Assembly: GCA_011032825.1 (NCBI GenBank)
Contig: JAADJZ010000029.1
Location: forward strand, 124,001 to 188,000
Direction: 5' to 3'
Length of the DNA: 64,000 bases
From: Massariosphaeria phaeospora
Taxonomy: Eukaryota; Ascomycota; Dothideomycetes; Pleosporales
Within the stretch, counting starts at the first letter, position 1. The number at the start of each line of letters is the position of its first letter. This document shows, piece after piece, positions 21,511-32,975 of this stretch. The notes beneath the pieces are model-generated. The model was not told where the DNA came from. It made no database searches and saw nothing but the letters and a program-made list of their open reading frames with translations. Both the position numbers and the translations under genes were made by a program.

Positions 21511-24500
21511 ATGCTGTCCGCTTTCACTGCTCGACCCGTCGTCGAGCTAAAGCAGCGCGACAAGTCCAAGATCGAGTCTATTCTCGCCTACGGTATGGAG
21601 CTATGGCAGCTTGGAAGAGGAAAACTAACATGCACAGGTGACCGAGTCCTCGTCGGCCTGAATACTGGCTCGCTACGCATTTACCGTGTCAATGAACTCA
21701 ACGAAGAGGCCGAGGCCGAGCAGAACGGCGACCAAAACGGCGATGCGCCCGAACCTCGGACGTCGAAATCGAAGCCGGCCGACCTCCTTCGCGAGGAGGA
21801 GAAGTTTTCTCGCCGACCGGTACAGCAGCTAGCGATCATCAAGGAAGCGAATATCCTTGTGTCGCTGTCAGACAACCATGTCTCGATCCACGACCTACAG
21901 ACGTACACATTGCAGGAGAAGTTGGAGAAGACCCGGGGGGCGGCTACATTCGCTGTGACGAGTAATATTGTGAAGGATCCAAGCACTGGCATTCCCTCCA
22001 TTATGAGCAGGCTGGCTGTTGCGGTAAAGAGGAAGATCATATTGTGGACATGGCAGGACATGGAATTGAGTGGGGAGGCTGCCGAGATCACGCTGCCTGC
22101 TTCGGTGAAATGCTTGATCTGGGCGACTGGCACCAAAATCGTTGCTGGAATGGACCCCGGATTCGTCATGGTGGATGTGGAGAGCCAGAACGTGCAAGAT
22201 ATCGTCAAACCCGGTGCTCTGGGTGAGCCTGGTGGACAAGGTGGGACAAGGTTTGGCGCAGTGTCATCTTCGGGAATGGGTTACATGGGCATGGGCAGCT
22301 GGGTGCCGAAGCCATTGGCGACCCGACTGGGCGAGGGCGAACTGCTGCTGGCGAAAGATGTCAACAGCCTGTTCATTGATGCAGACGGAAATCCCCTGGA
22401 CAAACGACAGGTTCCCTGGCATGCTGCCCCAGAGACCATCGCATACTCGTACCCCTATATGCTCACTTTGCAAGCACCATCCAAGGGCGGACTCGAGGTG
22501 CGCAACCCGGATACTCTCAACCTCTTGCAGACCATATCCCTACCAAACGCAAACTTTCTACACGTGCCGCAGCCGACTATTAGCCTTGCGCATGCAGGCA
22601 AGGGCTTCCTTGTTGCGAGTGATCGATGCATCTGGAGAATGGGAGCACAGAACTACGAATCTCAGATCGACGAACTTGTGCTCAATGGGCGCTACGATGA
22701 AGCTCTCAGCCTGCTCAACATGCTTGAGGACACCCTCCTCCATGATAAGGAGGGCCGGACGCGGGAGATAAAGATGCTCAAAGCCCAATCGCTGTTTGAT
22801 CTCCGCAAATGGAGCGAGGCCATGGATTTGTTCTCGGAAGCCAAAGCCCCTCCCGCAAGAGTCATTGCTCTATATCCGAAGTCCGTGGCAGGAAATCTCT
22901 CCACGGTCGAGGATGTGAAGGTTCAAGAGACTGTAAAAGCCACGGAGAGTGTGGCCGACGAGGTCGAGGTCAGCGGTGAAAAGAACACGGCAGACGACAA
23001 AGAAAAAACAACGGTAACAGCCGCTTCGACTGTTGGTCGGTCGATGATGGGCCGGTTTGTTGGGGGTCACAAAAAGGTAGACTCGGACGTTGTGTCAACT
23101 ACGTCTCAACCCAAAGACCCTGTACCTGATACAGCGCCTTCCAGGAAGAATACTCAAGAGATGCCCCAGTCAGATAAGCAGCTTGAGGGGAAGGAACTTG
23201 TCTATGCCATCCGCGCATTGACTTCTTTCCTGGCACAATGTCGTGTGCAAATCAAACGGTACCTTGATACGGACGGGAAACTGCGAGAGCCTCTTCCTAC
23301 CCCAAGCGAAAGCCAACCGGAAGAGTACAAACCCCCGTTCCATTATTTCATCCAGCAATCATCGCCTCCAGAGCAGATCGACTGGGCTGCCAAACTCCTT
23401 GACGTTGCACAGCTTGTGGACACGACGCTGTTCCGGGCGTACATGATCGCAACGCCTGGCCTCGCTGGTCCGCTTTTCCGACTGCCGAACTTTTGCGAAC
23501 CGGACGTAGTCAACGACAAGCTGTACGAGACTGGTCGGTACGCGGACCTGATCGACTTCCTCCATGGCAAGAAACTCCATCGCCATGCGTTGGAGCTGTT
23601 GGAGAAGTTTGGCAAGAACGAAGCTGACGAGGAAGTCTCCCCGGCTCTCCAGGGCCCGCAGCGCACTGTCGGCTATCTGCAACAACTGCCACCGGAGATG
23701 ATCGATTTGATCCTGGAGTTCGCCGAGTGGCCGCTGCGAACGGACCCCGCGTTGGGCATGGACATCTTCCTGGCCGACACCGAAAACGCCGAAACGCTGC
23801 CTCGCCAGCCGGTCCTCGACTTCCTGCAGCACATCGACTCGAAGCTCGCGGTCAGGTATCTCGAGCACGTGATCGAGGAGCTCAACGAGCTGGCTCCGGA
23901 CTTCCACCAGCGGCTGGTGGACCTGTTCCTCGAGCGGCTGAAGGCGGGCGGAGAGCAGTTTGCGAGTGAGGAGGAGAAGACGCAGTGGCGCGATCGCTTG
24001 CAGACGTTCCTGCGCACGAGTTCGCAGTATAATAGGTACCGCGTGTTTAAGGAGTTGCCGGCTGATGGTACGTATTTTGTTCTTTCTCTGCTCAAGCTAC
24101 GAGCCTAGCTAACGACGCCGCCCGACTAGACCCCGACTTCTACGAATCGCGCGCCATTGTTCTCAGCAAGATGGGCTCGCACAAACAGGCCCTGCAGATC
24201 TACGTCTTCCAACTGAAAGACTACCAGAAAGCCGAAGAGTAAGTTGCTTCCTCTCTTCTCTCCCGCCTGCCCGCCTACCGAGCTATCTACCTCCTCTCTC
24301 AAACCCCCTACTAACGCACCCTCCCCCCACCAGATACTGCAACCAAACCTACCTCACCACCACCCAACCCCCCTCCTCCCCCACCCTCTCGAACCCGCAC
24401 CCCTCCCTCAACTCCCCCTCCCCCACCGAACCCTCTATCTACCACCTCCTCCTCTCCCTCTACCTCTCGCCCCCACCCCCCCACCCCCCCAACTGGCCCC

Positions 24501-24994
24501 CCGCCCTCGCGCTCCTCTCCCGCCACGGCGCCCGCCTCCCCGCCGCCACGACTCTGGACCTCGTTCCCCCGTCTCTGCCCGTCCGCGCGCTGGAGTCGTA
24601 TTTCCGCGGGCGCATGCGCGCGGCGAATAGTAAGTTGAATGAGGAGAGGATGGTGGCAAGGTTGAGGGGCGTGGAGAAGGTGGGGGTGGAGGCCGCGGTG
24701 CTGTTGGGTGTGGGTGCTGGTATAGGGGGGGGTGTGGGTATGAAGAGAGTGCCCGGCGGCTTGAATCGTCGCGTTGTGGTGGGTGAGGAGAGGCATTGCG
24801 CTGTGTGTCATAAGCGGTTTGGGGGGAGTGCGATTCGCGTGTATCCCGATGGGGGGGTTGTGCATTCGGGGTGTTTGAGGGGTGGGACGGCTGGAGGGGG
24901 AGGGGGTGGTGGTTTTGGTGTGGGTGCGGGGACGGGGAGAAAAGGGGTTGGGGGTGCTGCTATGGGGATGGGGTCGGGGTCGGGGTGGAGATAG
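21511..24994 (+). CDS. VPS39: HOPS/CORVET-type tethering subunit VPS39 (VAM6)
   Basis: Four exons: 21511-21592, 21638-24067, 24130-24238 and 24334-24994, giving 1093 aa. Introns are 45, 62 and 95 nt, and all phases close. Residues about 10-350 form a citron-homology (CNH) beta-propeller-like domain. The middle (about 500-850) is alpha-solenoid with Vps39 domain 1 type sequence and the conserved ELPADDPDFYESRAIVLSKM segment across an exon junction. The C-terminus has a CxxC...HxGC zinc-binding motif (about 1029-1055) typical of Vps39 domain 2. Vps39 is the HOPS subunit that binds Ypt7/Rab7 for vacuole fusion, and it also takes part in vacuole-mitochondria contacts and TORC1 signalling. The Gly-rich C-terminal tail and Pro-rich insert in the last exon look like low-complexity expansions. 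The first intron is a multiple of three and stop-free. Confidence 0.92.
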
Positions 24995-25410
24995 GGATGG
25001 GATGAGATGAGTATAGAGAGTCGGTCGGTCGTGTTTTCTGCGCATAGGGCAGAGTGGGTAATATCACTTGGTGGCTATCATCACTTGGTGGGTGTGTAGG
25101 TGGGTCATGCTGGTATTCTTTTATAGCTGTGTGGTGTATATATATGGGGTAGTGTAGATTATAATACTACAGTTAGCTGACTGGAAAGAACGAACCATGT
25201 CGAGTCCGAATCAGATGGGTTGTTTTTGCTTTGCTTTGCCCCGGTTCTGGTGCAGTGCAGTGTAGTAGTAGAGAGCTTTTCGTGAGGCTCTGGTTTCTAG
25301 CATGCGTGTGAGGCAGCTGTATGTCTACATGGCACACTGTCGTCGTAGTACTGCTTGCTGCATACACTGCAACCTCGTCATGCACCATGCGCTACCCGTC
25401 TCCGTCTACT

Positions 25411-26753
25411 CTACGTCTCCTTCTCCACAAACGCCGTGAAGACCTGCAGCGCCTTGTCTGCCTTGAACGCCAGCTCCACGCCATGCCCGACGAAGAACAC
25501 ATAGCCCTCGCTGAGCTTGTACTCCTTGCCCTGCACCGTCAGCGCGCCCTCGCCCTTGGCCACGAGCAGGATGCTCGGCCCGCCCAGCTTCTCGACCGTC
25601 TCGCTCTCGCCATCGCCAAGTTCCGTCGCGAGCATGGCGAACTCGCTCAGTGGGGGTCCGTAGACCTTGGTCTTGCCGTTCTTGCTGCGGGGGAACTTCT
25701 CCGGCGGCAGGAGCGCTTCGCTGGTGTCGTGGGGGGTCATGGTCAGCACCGAGACGAACTGCTCGACCGAGTTGCGGTCGGCGCTCGGGCAGAAGCCTGT
25801 GTTGAGCACGTTGTTGGAGCGCGCCATGCATTCGATGATGTCGCCCGACAGGTAAGCGTGGATGCCGTCGGCGGGGATGTAGATGCTGTCGCCGGCCTTG
25901 AGCTGCAGGTAGTTCATCGTGATGAGCGCGACCACGATGCCGTTGTCCGTCTTGTCGTACTGCTCCGACAGCCGCGGGATCATGTCGGGGATGTAGCTGT
26001 CGGTGCCGAACGAGTCTCTGGGGAGCTGCATTAGCGCGTCGTTGGTCTTCTTGATGACTTCGTCGGAGGCGGAAAGCAGCGTCTTGACAACGTGTTTCAG
26101 GTTCTGGTCGTCGAAGTTGGCCTTCTTGACGGGGGGTAGGAAGGACGAGAGCGGCGGGAGTTGCATGAGGCGCTCGATGTCCTTGAGCGGTTTGAAGCCG
26201 ACGAAAGCTTCGAAGTCGCCGAGCGCGAGGGCGATTTCGGGCTTGTGGTTGGGGTCGGTGAACTGTGATGGATCACGGCTGTGGAGTTGTGCTGCCATTT
26301 GCTTGTTCTGTGGAGTGATTAGACAGACGCTGATAGGGGAGGGGAGCCAGTCAAGACATACGGGGTGTAATTGCAGAGGGAGTGCTTTTGCGATAGACAG
26401 CACTTTAGGCAGATAGGGTAGTTTGGTGTGGTTGAATTTACTGATCACGTCCTGGCCGATGAGCTCGTTTGGATACTTGTCGAGGACATCTTGGAGATCT
26501 TCGCCAGTTTCGAGGACATAAGACGGTAGCTCGGGATACGTCCCCATCCACCTGTCACAAGGTCAGCGATTACTCGTAGTATTGTCTCGGTGTTGGATCG
26601 TATTTACATCTCAGCATACGGCTTATCCTCTTCGATCTTGAAGTCGGTGTTTGGGGTTTTGGCGCATAGTGTTGCAGCGAGGGAGTTTGAGCCCTGCTTG
26701 CCCCACGGATACTGGTTGCAGGAGCACTTGAGTTGGATCACTTTTTCGACCAT
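25411..26753 (-). CDS. Mannose-6-phosphate isomerase (class I)
   Basis: Three exons on the minus strand: 26753-26608, 26551-26362 and 26307-25411, encoding 410 aa. It interconverts fructose-6-phosphate and mannose-6-phosphate, the entry point to GDP-mannose for glycoprotein and cell-wall mannan synthesis, and is cytosolic. The zinc-site residues are visible: Gln109 and His111 in PLQLHPNKQMAAQLH (created by joining exons 2 and 3) and Glu136 in HKPE. The N-terminal CSCNQYPWGKQGSNSLAA segment is also family-typical. Length matches yeast Pmi40-type enzymes. The upstream neighbour on the opposite strand (from 27583) is a GT34 mannosyltransferase, a consumer of the GDP-mannose this enzyme helps supply. 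The 54-nt second intron is stop-free and a multiple of three. Confidence 0.94.
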
Positions 26754-27582
26754 TTTGAGGAGAGGTTCGAAGATTAGATTGAGGGATGGAATTGAAGGAC
26801 GGGATGGTGAGGAGGGGAGTTCTTATGGGGTTCTTGGAGGGCGGATCTGGAGTGGTAGGAAATGCGTGTCTGTGACGGCAGCCAACGTCATAGCGGGTAA
26901 GACGTGTGCATATGGCTCTTATGGACTTGACCCGCAACTCGGCCGCCTTTACCTGCTCGAACTGTACCCGATTCCGTTGTTCTTTGCACTCTGCTGGTAC
27001 TAGACTCTCGAATGGTGCCAAAAGTGATTACTAGCGAGGCGTCCTACTGTGCAATCTGATGCTGGCGGTGGAGGGGCCACGGAGTCGTTCACAGACGGCA
27101 GCAAGCGGACTGGGCATTGCGGACGTCACCATGCACGCGTCGGTACCTTTTGAGAGAGCGTCCATGCAGCCGGGAACAAGGCATGGGATGAGGCAGTGTC
27201 GTGCAAAGTGCAAAGTGAAGAGCCGTCGCCAGATATCGCGTCTGCCGGTTGAGGACTAGCATGGGGGCCCGTTGCCAAGCATCTCTCCATATGAGCCGGG
27301 GCCGGGGTCAGCATCGCGCGCAATTTCGTCCCTGACGCCTCTTCGGCGCATTCGTGCAGCTGTCAACGGCCAACCTCACTTTCCGCGTCCACGGCCACCC
27401 CCGCGCTTGCCCGTGATCGCTACCGGGCCCATCCGAGTCGCCGTACAAAACCCCAGCATGCTTTCACATCCATAGACACCGCACACAGCCCAGCCAACCT
27501 GCAACGGCTACCTCTCGTTTGATCTCGCACTCGACGCACACCCACCGCAGCCCGTCTCCTTGACCGTTGCCACGCGCGCACG
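26754..27582. promoter_or_regulatory. Divergent promoter region, isomerase/mannosyltransferase
   Basis: An 829-bp region between the start codons of the minus-strand mannose-6-phosphate isomerase and the plus-strand GT34 gene. Bases 27470-27580 are C-rich, as in fungal 5' leaders. No gene is seen inside. Shared regulation is possible but not demonstrated by any motif I can name. Confidence 0.45.
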
Positions 27583-28727
27583 ATGCATTTCGCCATGCCC
27601 CCTCGTAAGACGTCGCGGCCGCCGCCTTATGCTGCCCGCAACCAGAGCTCAGTGCGGATACCGCCCGCGCTGAAGAATCTCTTGCGGCGGGACAAGCTGC
27701 GGTTGGTCGTCGTCGGCGCGCTGGGTTTCTTCACATTACTATGGCTGTTTGGCTGGATAGGCGGTGGCAGCAGCAGCAACAGCGTGCTTCCGGGCGGCGT
27801 GGCCTCGACAATCTCGCTGATAGGGACGGGGCCGGCCGTGGTTATTGTCACGGTCATCGACCCGCAGGCCAACCCGGCGTGGACGGAGCGGATCAAGAAG
27901 AACCGCGAGGAGTATGCGAAGAAGCATGGTACACAACTCTCTAGCACCTGGTGTGCTCCTGGCTGCTGTCTACGGCTTCTAACGTTTCAATCTCAGGCTA
28001 CCTGACCTTTTTCGCGAACGCGTCCGACTACCCCCTCCGCAACTCCCCGCCCTCCTGGGCCAAGGTCCCCGCCGTCCGCCACGCCATGACGCGCAACCCG
28101 GGCTCGACCTTCTTCTGGTATCTCGACAGCACCGCGCTGATCATGAACCCCTCCATCGACATCCACGCACATGTCCTCGCGCCGTCGCGCCTCGAGAAGC
28201 TCATGATCATCAACCAGCCCGTCGTCCCGCCCGACAGCGTCATCAAGACCTTCAGCAACCTCAAGCCCGATAGAATCGACGTGATCGTCACGCAGGACAA
28301 GGACGGCCTGTCCCAGAGCAGCTGGATCGTCAGGAACGGCGACTGGGCTAGGTATTTCCTCGATGCCTGGTTCGACCCCATCTACCGCAGCTACAACTTC
28401 CAGAAGGCAGAGCAGCATGCGCTGGAACATATCGTACAGTGCGTATCCCCATGACCTCTCAATACTTCTTTTCATCCCAGCCCTCTTGCCCCGCACACAC
28501 TAACACAGACCAGATGGCACGGCACCATCCTCGCCAAACTCGCCATGGTCTCCCAGGACACTATCAACGGCTACCACGCCTCAGACCTCGCCAACGCCAA
28601 CCACGGCACCTACAAGGACGGCGACCTCGTCGCCAACTTCTACGGCTGCGACCGCGAAAAGCGGAGCTGCGCCGACGAGCAGCAGCCTTTCTTTGCGATA
28701 CTAGAGGAGGCAAAGAACAAGGACTAG
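27583..28727 (+). CDS. GT34 alpha-1,6-mannosyltransferase, Mnn10/Mnn11 type
   Basis: Three exons: 27583-27928, 27997-28438 and 28514-28727, giving 333 aa with GCATG|GTACAC and CA|GTGCGT donors. It is a type II Golgi membrane protein: a basic cytosolic tail, a signal anchor at residues about 41-60, then the catalytic domain. The family pattern is clear: AVVIVTVIDPQ at the start of the fold, FFWYLDSTALIMNP (152-167), the VPPDSVIKTFSNLKP loop, the QSSWIVRNGDW motif and the EQHALEHIVQWHGTILAKL end region. GT34 enzymes of this type belong to the M-Pol II complex that extends the alpha-1,6 mannan backbone. Its size fits Mnn11 better than the longer Mnn10. The DxD position reads D-S-T (159-161). An alternative start is the Met at codon 5. 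Confidence 0.88.
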
Positions 28728-29808
28728 GAGCGTCTTGATCTTGCGCGGAACGATCTTTGAGCTTTGAAATTTGAAATTTTGGGGGTTGGGCAGTCTCCTA
28801 CTAGCGAAGATAAAGCAGTAGTTTGGCACACGCCGCCCTGGCAGAGGTTGCAAATACTTTGCTAGTGTGAGGCTTGGACGTAGTTGTTGTTGGTCTGGAA
28901 GAGACACGTAACTCGCTGAGTTGAGTGGAGTACCGGGATAGGCGTTAGGCGCTTTGTTAGGGACACCTGTATATCTTGCATAGGCGGTATGTATTGGTAT
29001 GCAGAAACGTCATTTGTATCAATTCGAAACTTTCTGCGCTCTTTCTACAAATAGCTGTCTTTGATGATTATTTGTACAAATCAACGGATTCACATTTCAT
29101 CGTTTGTATTTTGTTGTGTATGCAACGGGTTCTTTTCTGTTTTGCACATTTTGTTATAGTTGGTGGGGGTAGAGCATGGAAAAGGGAAGGAGGGTTCTGG
29201 GCGGGAGGTTGTTGTGTTACTTGGCTATTCACTCACTGACTGTGGTTTATGTTGATATTGCTGGTGTGTATGTACTTGGTATTGCACTAGACACTACACA
29301 CTAGAAACGAACGAACAGGAAAAGGAAAAGGAAAAGAAGAGGCAGATCGAAGAGTTGGATGGAGGATAGGGATGGCGTGGGGATGGATAAGGCAAGGCAA
29401 GGAAAGGTATGGAATAGGGTTCAGAAATAGTCTGCTTTTATGAATACCGCACAACTCAACTCAACTCAACTATGCCTCATCGACTCGACACAGTCCAGTC
29501 GTAGAAATGGCATGGCATGGCATGAGATAAGATAGCATAGGGGAATAGGTTCTGTCTGCTAGATGGCAAGTTTATCATACCATATGTATCTCATCACCAA
29601 ACTAACTAACTGTTAGAAGACCAGAAGACCGCCAGAGCTGAGCTATCGCAGATAAGAGATATTCAGATTTCAGGTTCTATGAGAGGTCTAGAAACATAGA
29701 TTCAAAACCGCGCGCCCTCTGAAGAACTCCGCTCAGCTACCTCCGTTTCAAACCCGCATCATATCACTATCGTACACCTTCCCCTTTCCCTTTCCACACC
29801 CCCATCGC
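28728..29808. other. Convergent intergenic region
   Basis: It lies between the 3' ends of the GT34 gene and the GH5-type gene. It is AT-richer than its surroundings and holds short purine-rich runs (AGGAAAAGGAAAAGGAAAAG near 29317) and CAACTCAACTCAACTCAAC near 29453. No gene is seen. Confidence 0.6.
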
Positions 29809-32074
29809 TCACCCCCCCACCACCCCCGTACTCCTCACCTCCTCCCCCTTCACACTAATCCGCACTGCCTGATCCCTCACCCTATACGCGCCCCGCTCCC
29901 CCACCGGCCCCCCCTTCCTCGCCCCCCCATCAGGCCCCCTCTTCCACCCGGGCCTTACCCCCGGCCCACCCACCACACGCTTCTGCCCCGCGTAGTCGCA
30001 GCGCGCGAACTCGTTGCAGAAGCCTGTGGCGCATTTGTTGTTTGCTTTGCAAGGGGCGCCGAGACAGGCGCCGCCCTCGCCTTCACGGCACGGCGTGCAG
30101 AGGCCCCACGCGCAGGACTCGTCCGCGGAGCAGTGTGTGGGTTTTTCGCAGGGGGAGTAGGAGTGGGAGTGTGGGGACGGGGAGAGGCAGATGGGCAGTT
30201 GCAGGCTGGAGTGGAAGGGCGAGGGCGAGGCGTGTGACGGCGCGCAGGTGCCATGGAGAGCCCCAGCAGGGACGCCACGCTTCGGCGTATCGCGCGGCGC
30301 GAGGCCCGGGATCGACGGCGTGCGCGTGTCGCGTTTCTGGAGCGTCGGCCGCGCCGAGCACGGCTGGCAGGTTTTGGCTGCGCAGCGCAGGTGCGCATGG
30401 CACGGTTTCTTAGAGTTGCAGGCTGCGCCGACGGAGCCGGGGACGTCGTCGTCCGGTGCGCAGCACACGGAGTTGTGGCAGAGGAGCGAGGGGGCGCAGC
30501 CGTCGGGGGCGTCGCAGAGGAAGCCCGGGCAGCCGAAGGTGCAGTCGCTTTGCTCGGGGATGAAGGGGTTGAGCGCGAGGGCGGTGAGGTTGGAGAGGCC
30601 GGTGGGAGGCGGCGCGAGGTACGGCGTCCAGTTGAAGGTGCTGCGGGACTTGTAGGCGCGGCGGAGGATGTCGGTGAGGGCGCCGATGGCGGCGACGGGG
30701 GTGCGGAGGACGTTGATGCGGGCGGTGGGGCCTTCGTCGGAGTGGGTGACGTAGGAGTAGAGCTGTGGAGGTTAGCGAAAACGGGGTGTGGATGAAGCTG
30801 TTGGAGAGGGGCTCTCTCCGTATGGACTCACCCAAGGGATACCACGGTAGTTCAGCGCATTACCCTGGTCCCAGATCGCGCTCTTCTTGTACGCCATACC
30901 GCGCTCCGTATGCACATAAGACCACTCCTCCACAAGCAGCAGTTTCTTACCCAGCGCACGAGCAGTCAGCGTGTTTCCAGGGATGAACATGTCTGCCCAA
31001 GGAGTACCCGCAGTGGCGTCGGCAACGTCGCCAGAGAAGTACCCGTGGATTCCAATTACATCGACAGCTTTGCAGTCGAATGCCGAGTCCGGGAAGTTCT
31101 GGGTCCCGCCGGGCAATTGGGCGCCAGAAATACCGCCCGTGATGACGGCGATGTTGTTTTCCCCAAGTCCAATGGTTTCTTTTAGATGGGTGGCGATGTC
31201 ACAGATCCAGGACTCTCCGGCTACAATGGGCCAGATGCCGGACCAGGGCTCATTCTGGAGGTCCACACCCTGGATTGAAGTCAGTAGGATGGTCTGGAGC
31301 GTGGGTTAAGCAGGACAGATAATATACCAAGATAATATGGTTCAAAGTACTCCACGGAGCGCCATTGAAGTTCTTAGATGGATAGTGCTTGAAGAAGACC
31401 TCAAGTCGGGTCTTGTACAACTCGCGGACTGGCATTTGTTAGCCAGTTCACAGAGTGCCGTGAAGATGGACTTCGGAAGACGCACGGTCGGGGACGCTAT
31501 AGAAGTCGAGAAAAGCCCCATCAATCTTTTTACAATAGGCATCACAAGGTACGTCATTATCTCCTCGTAGGGCATGCGCATTGTGCGGTGAGATGATGAC
31601 TTTGACTTGACCTGATCTAGTGTTAGTAGTGGAAGATGCTAATTGAGATACTATTAGGTACCTTTCGAGAGATGGTGTATGGCAGCTAGTGTATCGTCGA
31701 ATTGATCGAGCATGGTCTTGTCGAAGCTACCGAGCTCCGGTTCAGGCTAGTCACTGTTAAGCAACGGAAGAAGCATCGTGGGTGACTGACATACGTCTCC
31801 ATGATTCTTGTCTCCCTGGACTGTGAGATGATTAGCATCATGAAGTGTTTGTGAGTGTACTAGAGGACTTACTGAACAGTCTTATGACACGAGCATTTGA
31901 TCTGACAATAGCCCGAATAACCTGATCTCTATACGACGGTGCCAAAAATTGTAGATTAGGATAATTGACGCCTCCAAAAGAATGGTGATCCGCCGTGATC
32001 CTCAAGTCAGCAGCTGCGAAACCCGCCAAAGAGGCCACCGAGGCTAAGGACGCAAGTATATTCGCGAGGTACAT
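29809..32074 (-). CDS. Secreted GH5-type glycoside hydrolase with Cys-rich C-terminal domain
   Basis: Seven exons on the minus strand: 32074-31873, 31820-31795 (26 nt), 31746-31662, 31611-31486, 31428-31328, 31269-30832 and 30762-29809, giving 643 aa. Residues 1-22 are a signal peptide. The TIM-barrel part shows GH5/clan-A hallmarks: FGGVNYPNLQFL near the mature N-terminus, VKVIISPHNAHALRG, the acid/base motif DLQNEPW (Glu187) and a second acidic strand end LLLVEEWSY (Glu294/295) for the nucleophile. From about residue 385 on there is a long Cys-rich region (CTFGCPGFLCDAPDGC and further clusters to about 580), interrupted by a Pro/Ser-rich linker. Substrate is unproven: beta-mannan or beta-glucan are candidates. 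Its position after two mannose-pathway genes may be coincidental. Acceptor choice at exon 4 (ATCAG rather than CTAG) is set by reading frame. Confidence 0.8.
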
Positions 32075-32975
32075 GGTGATCTGAAGTTCATAAGAACGAA
32101 CGGACGCCTTCCACGACTCTTCCAGAAGGCCATGCTTGCTATAAAGCTCAAGGAATTCATGTGGCCACGTGTAGACGGTAGCCTATAGACAGATCTCCCT
32201 AAGAAAGGCAAGGGCTGTTCGCTATGTTCTCGATATTGAGGCTGTTCATATATATTAATTGGCGCGGCGATCCATCCAATCCCGCATCGTCACACTGCCT
32301 GCACGATCGTTGGACCGCATGCGCCCTACTTGTCCCTTGTCATTTTGTCAAACAAGACATGCAGGAATGGAATACTTTCACTGTTGATTTAGTGGAATGA
32401 CGAGTGCGAAAAAGACGGTGTTGCGTGTTACGCGACTGCCAAGATATGATGGATAAACTCACGGTGAAGCGGACCGGGGGGTTATGATTGGGTGTACAAA
32501 AGAAAACAGCGGACGAGAGCAGCTAAGAAGAGTTTTGACATTTTGGCCGATGATGAAACTATACACTGCTTTTCTGCCGACTGCTCTGAAGTCGGTTGCC
32601 AAGGAATCTACTCCATGCCCGCGGGCACTTCATGGACGCGAGTAGCATATTCGTGCTGAATCTAGAAAAGGAGCTGTACCGCATCATCGAATGTTTCACG
32701 TCGAGCGAGGAATCTAAGATAAGAAAACACGGCAACGGAGGCCTTGAGTCGTAAATTCTCCCTGTGGCCTGGATTCCGTCTGTTCTGTCAATGTTGTGTC
32801 TTATATGACGAACCCGCCGGAACTTACTACAAAGCCTGTTCCAATCCTCACAGAGCTGAGCAGTCTTTAAAGATGGAAGAGGGGGCTTGCACTTAGTGTC
32901 AGTGCAAGTACTTGCAAGAGCGGACTGTTGTGTTGATGTTGGAGTAGTCTTTCATGGAGACTGCCCGAGCACGGA
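32075..32975. other. Intergenic region upstream of the GH5-type gene
   Basis: It serves as the promoter side of the minus-strand GH5-type gene and the 3' side of the Cnl2 gene. It is more AT-rich than the flanking coding regions. No coding sequence is recognised. Confidence 0.6.

Noticed and set aside
25321..26034. 237-codon plus-strand frame
   Set aside because: Antisense to mannose-6-phosphate isomerase, whose active-site residues are evident.
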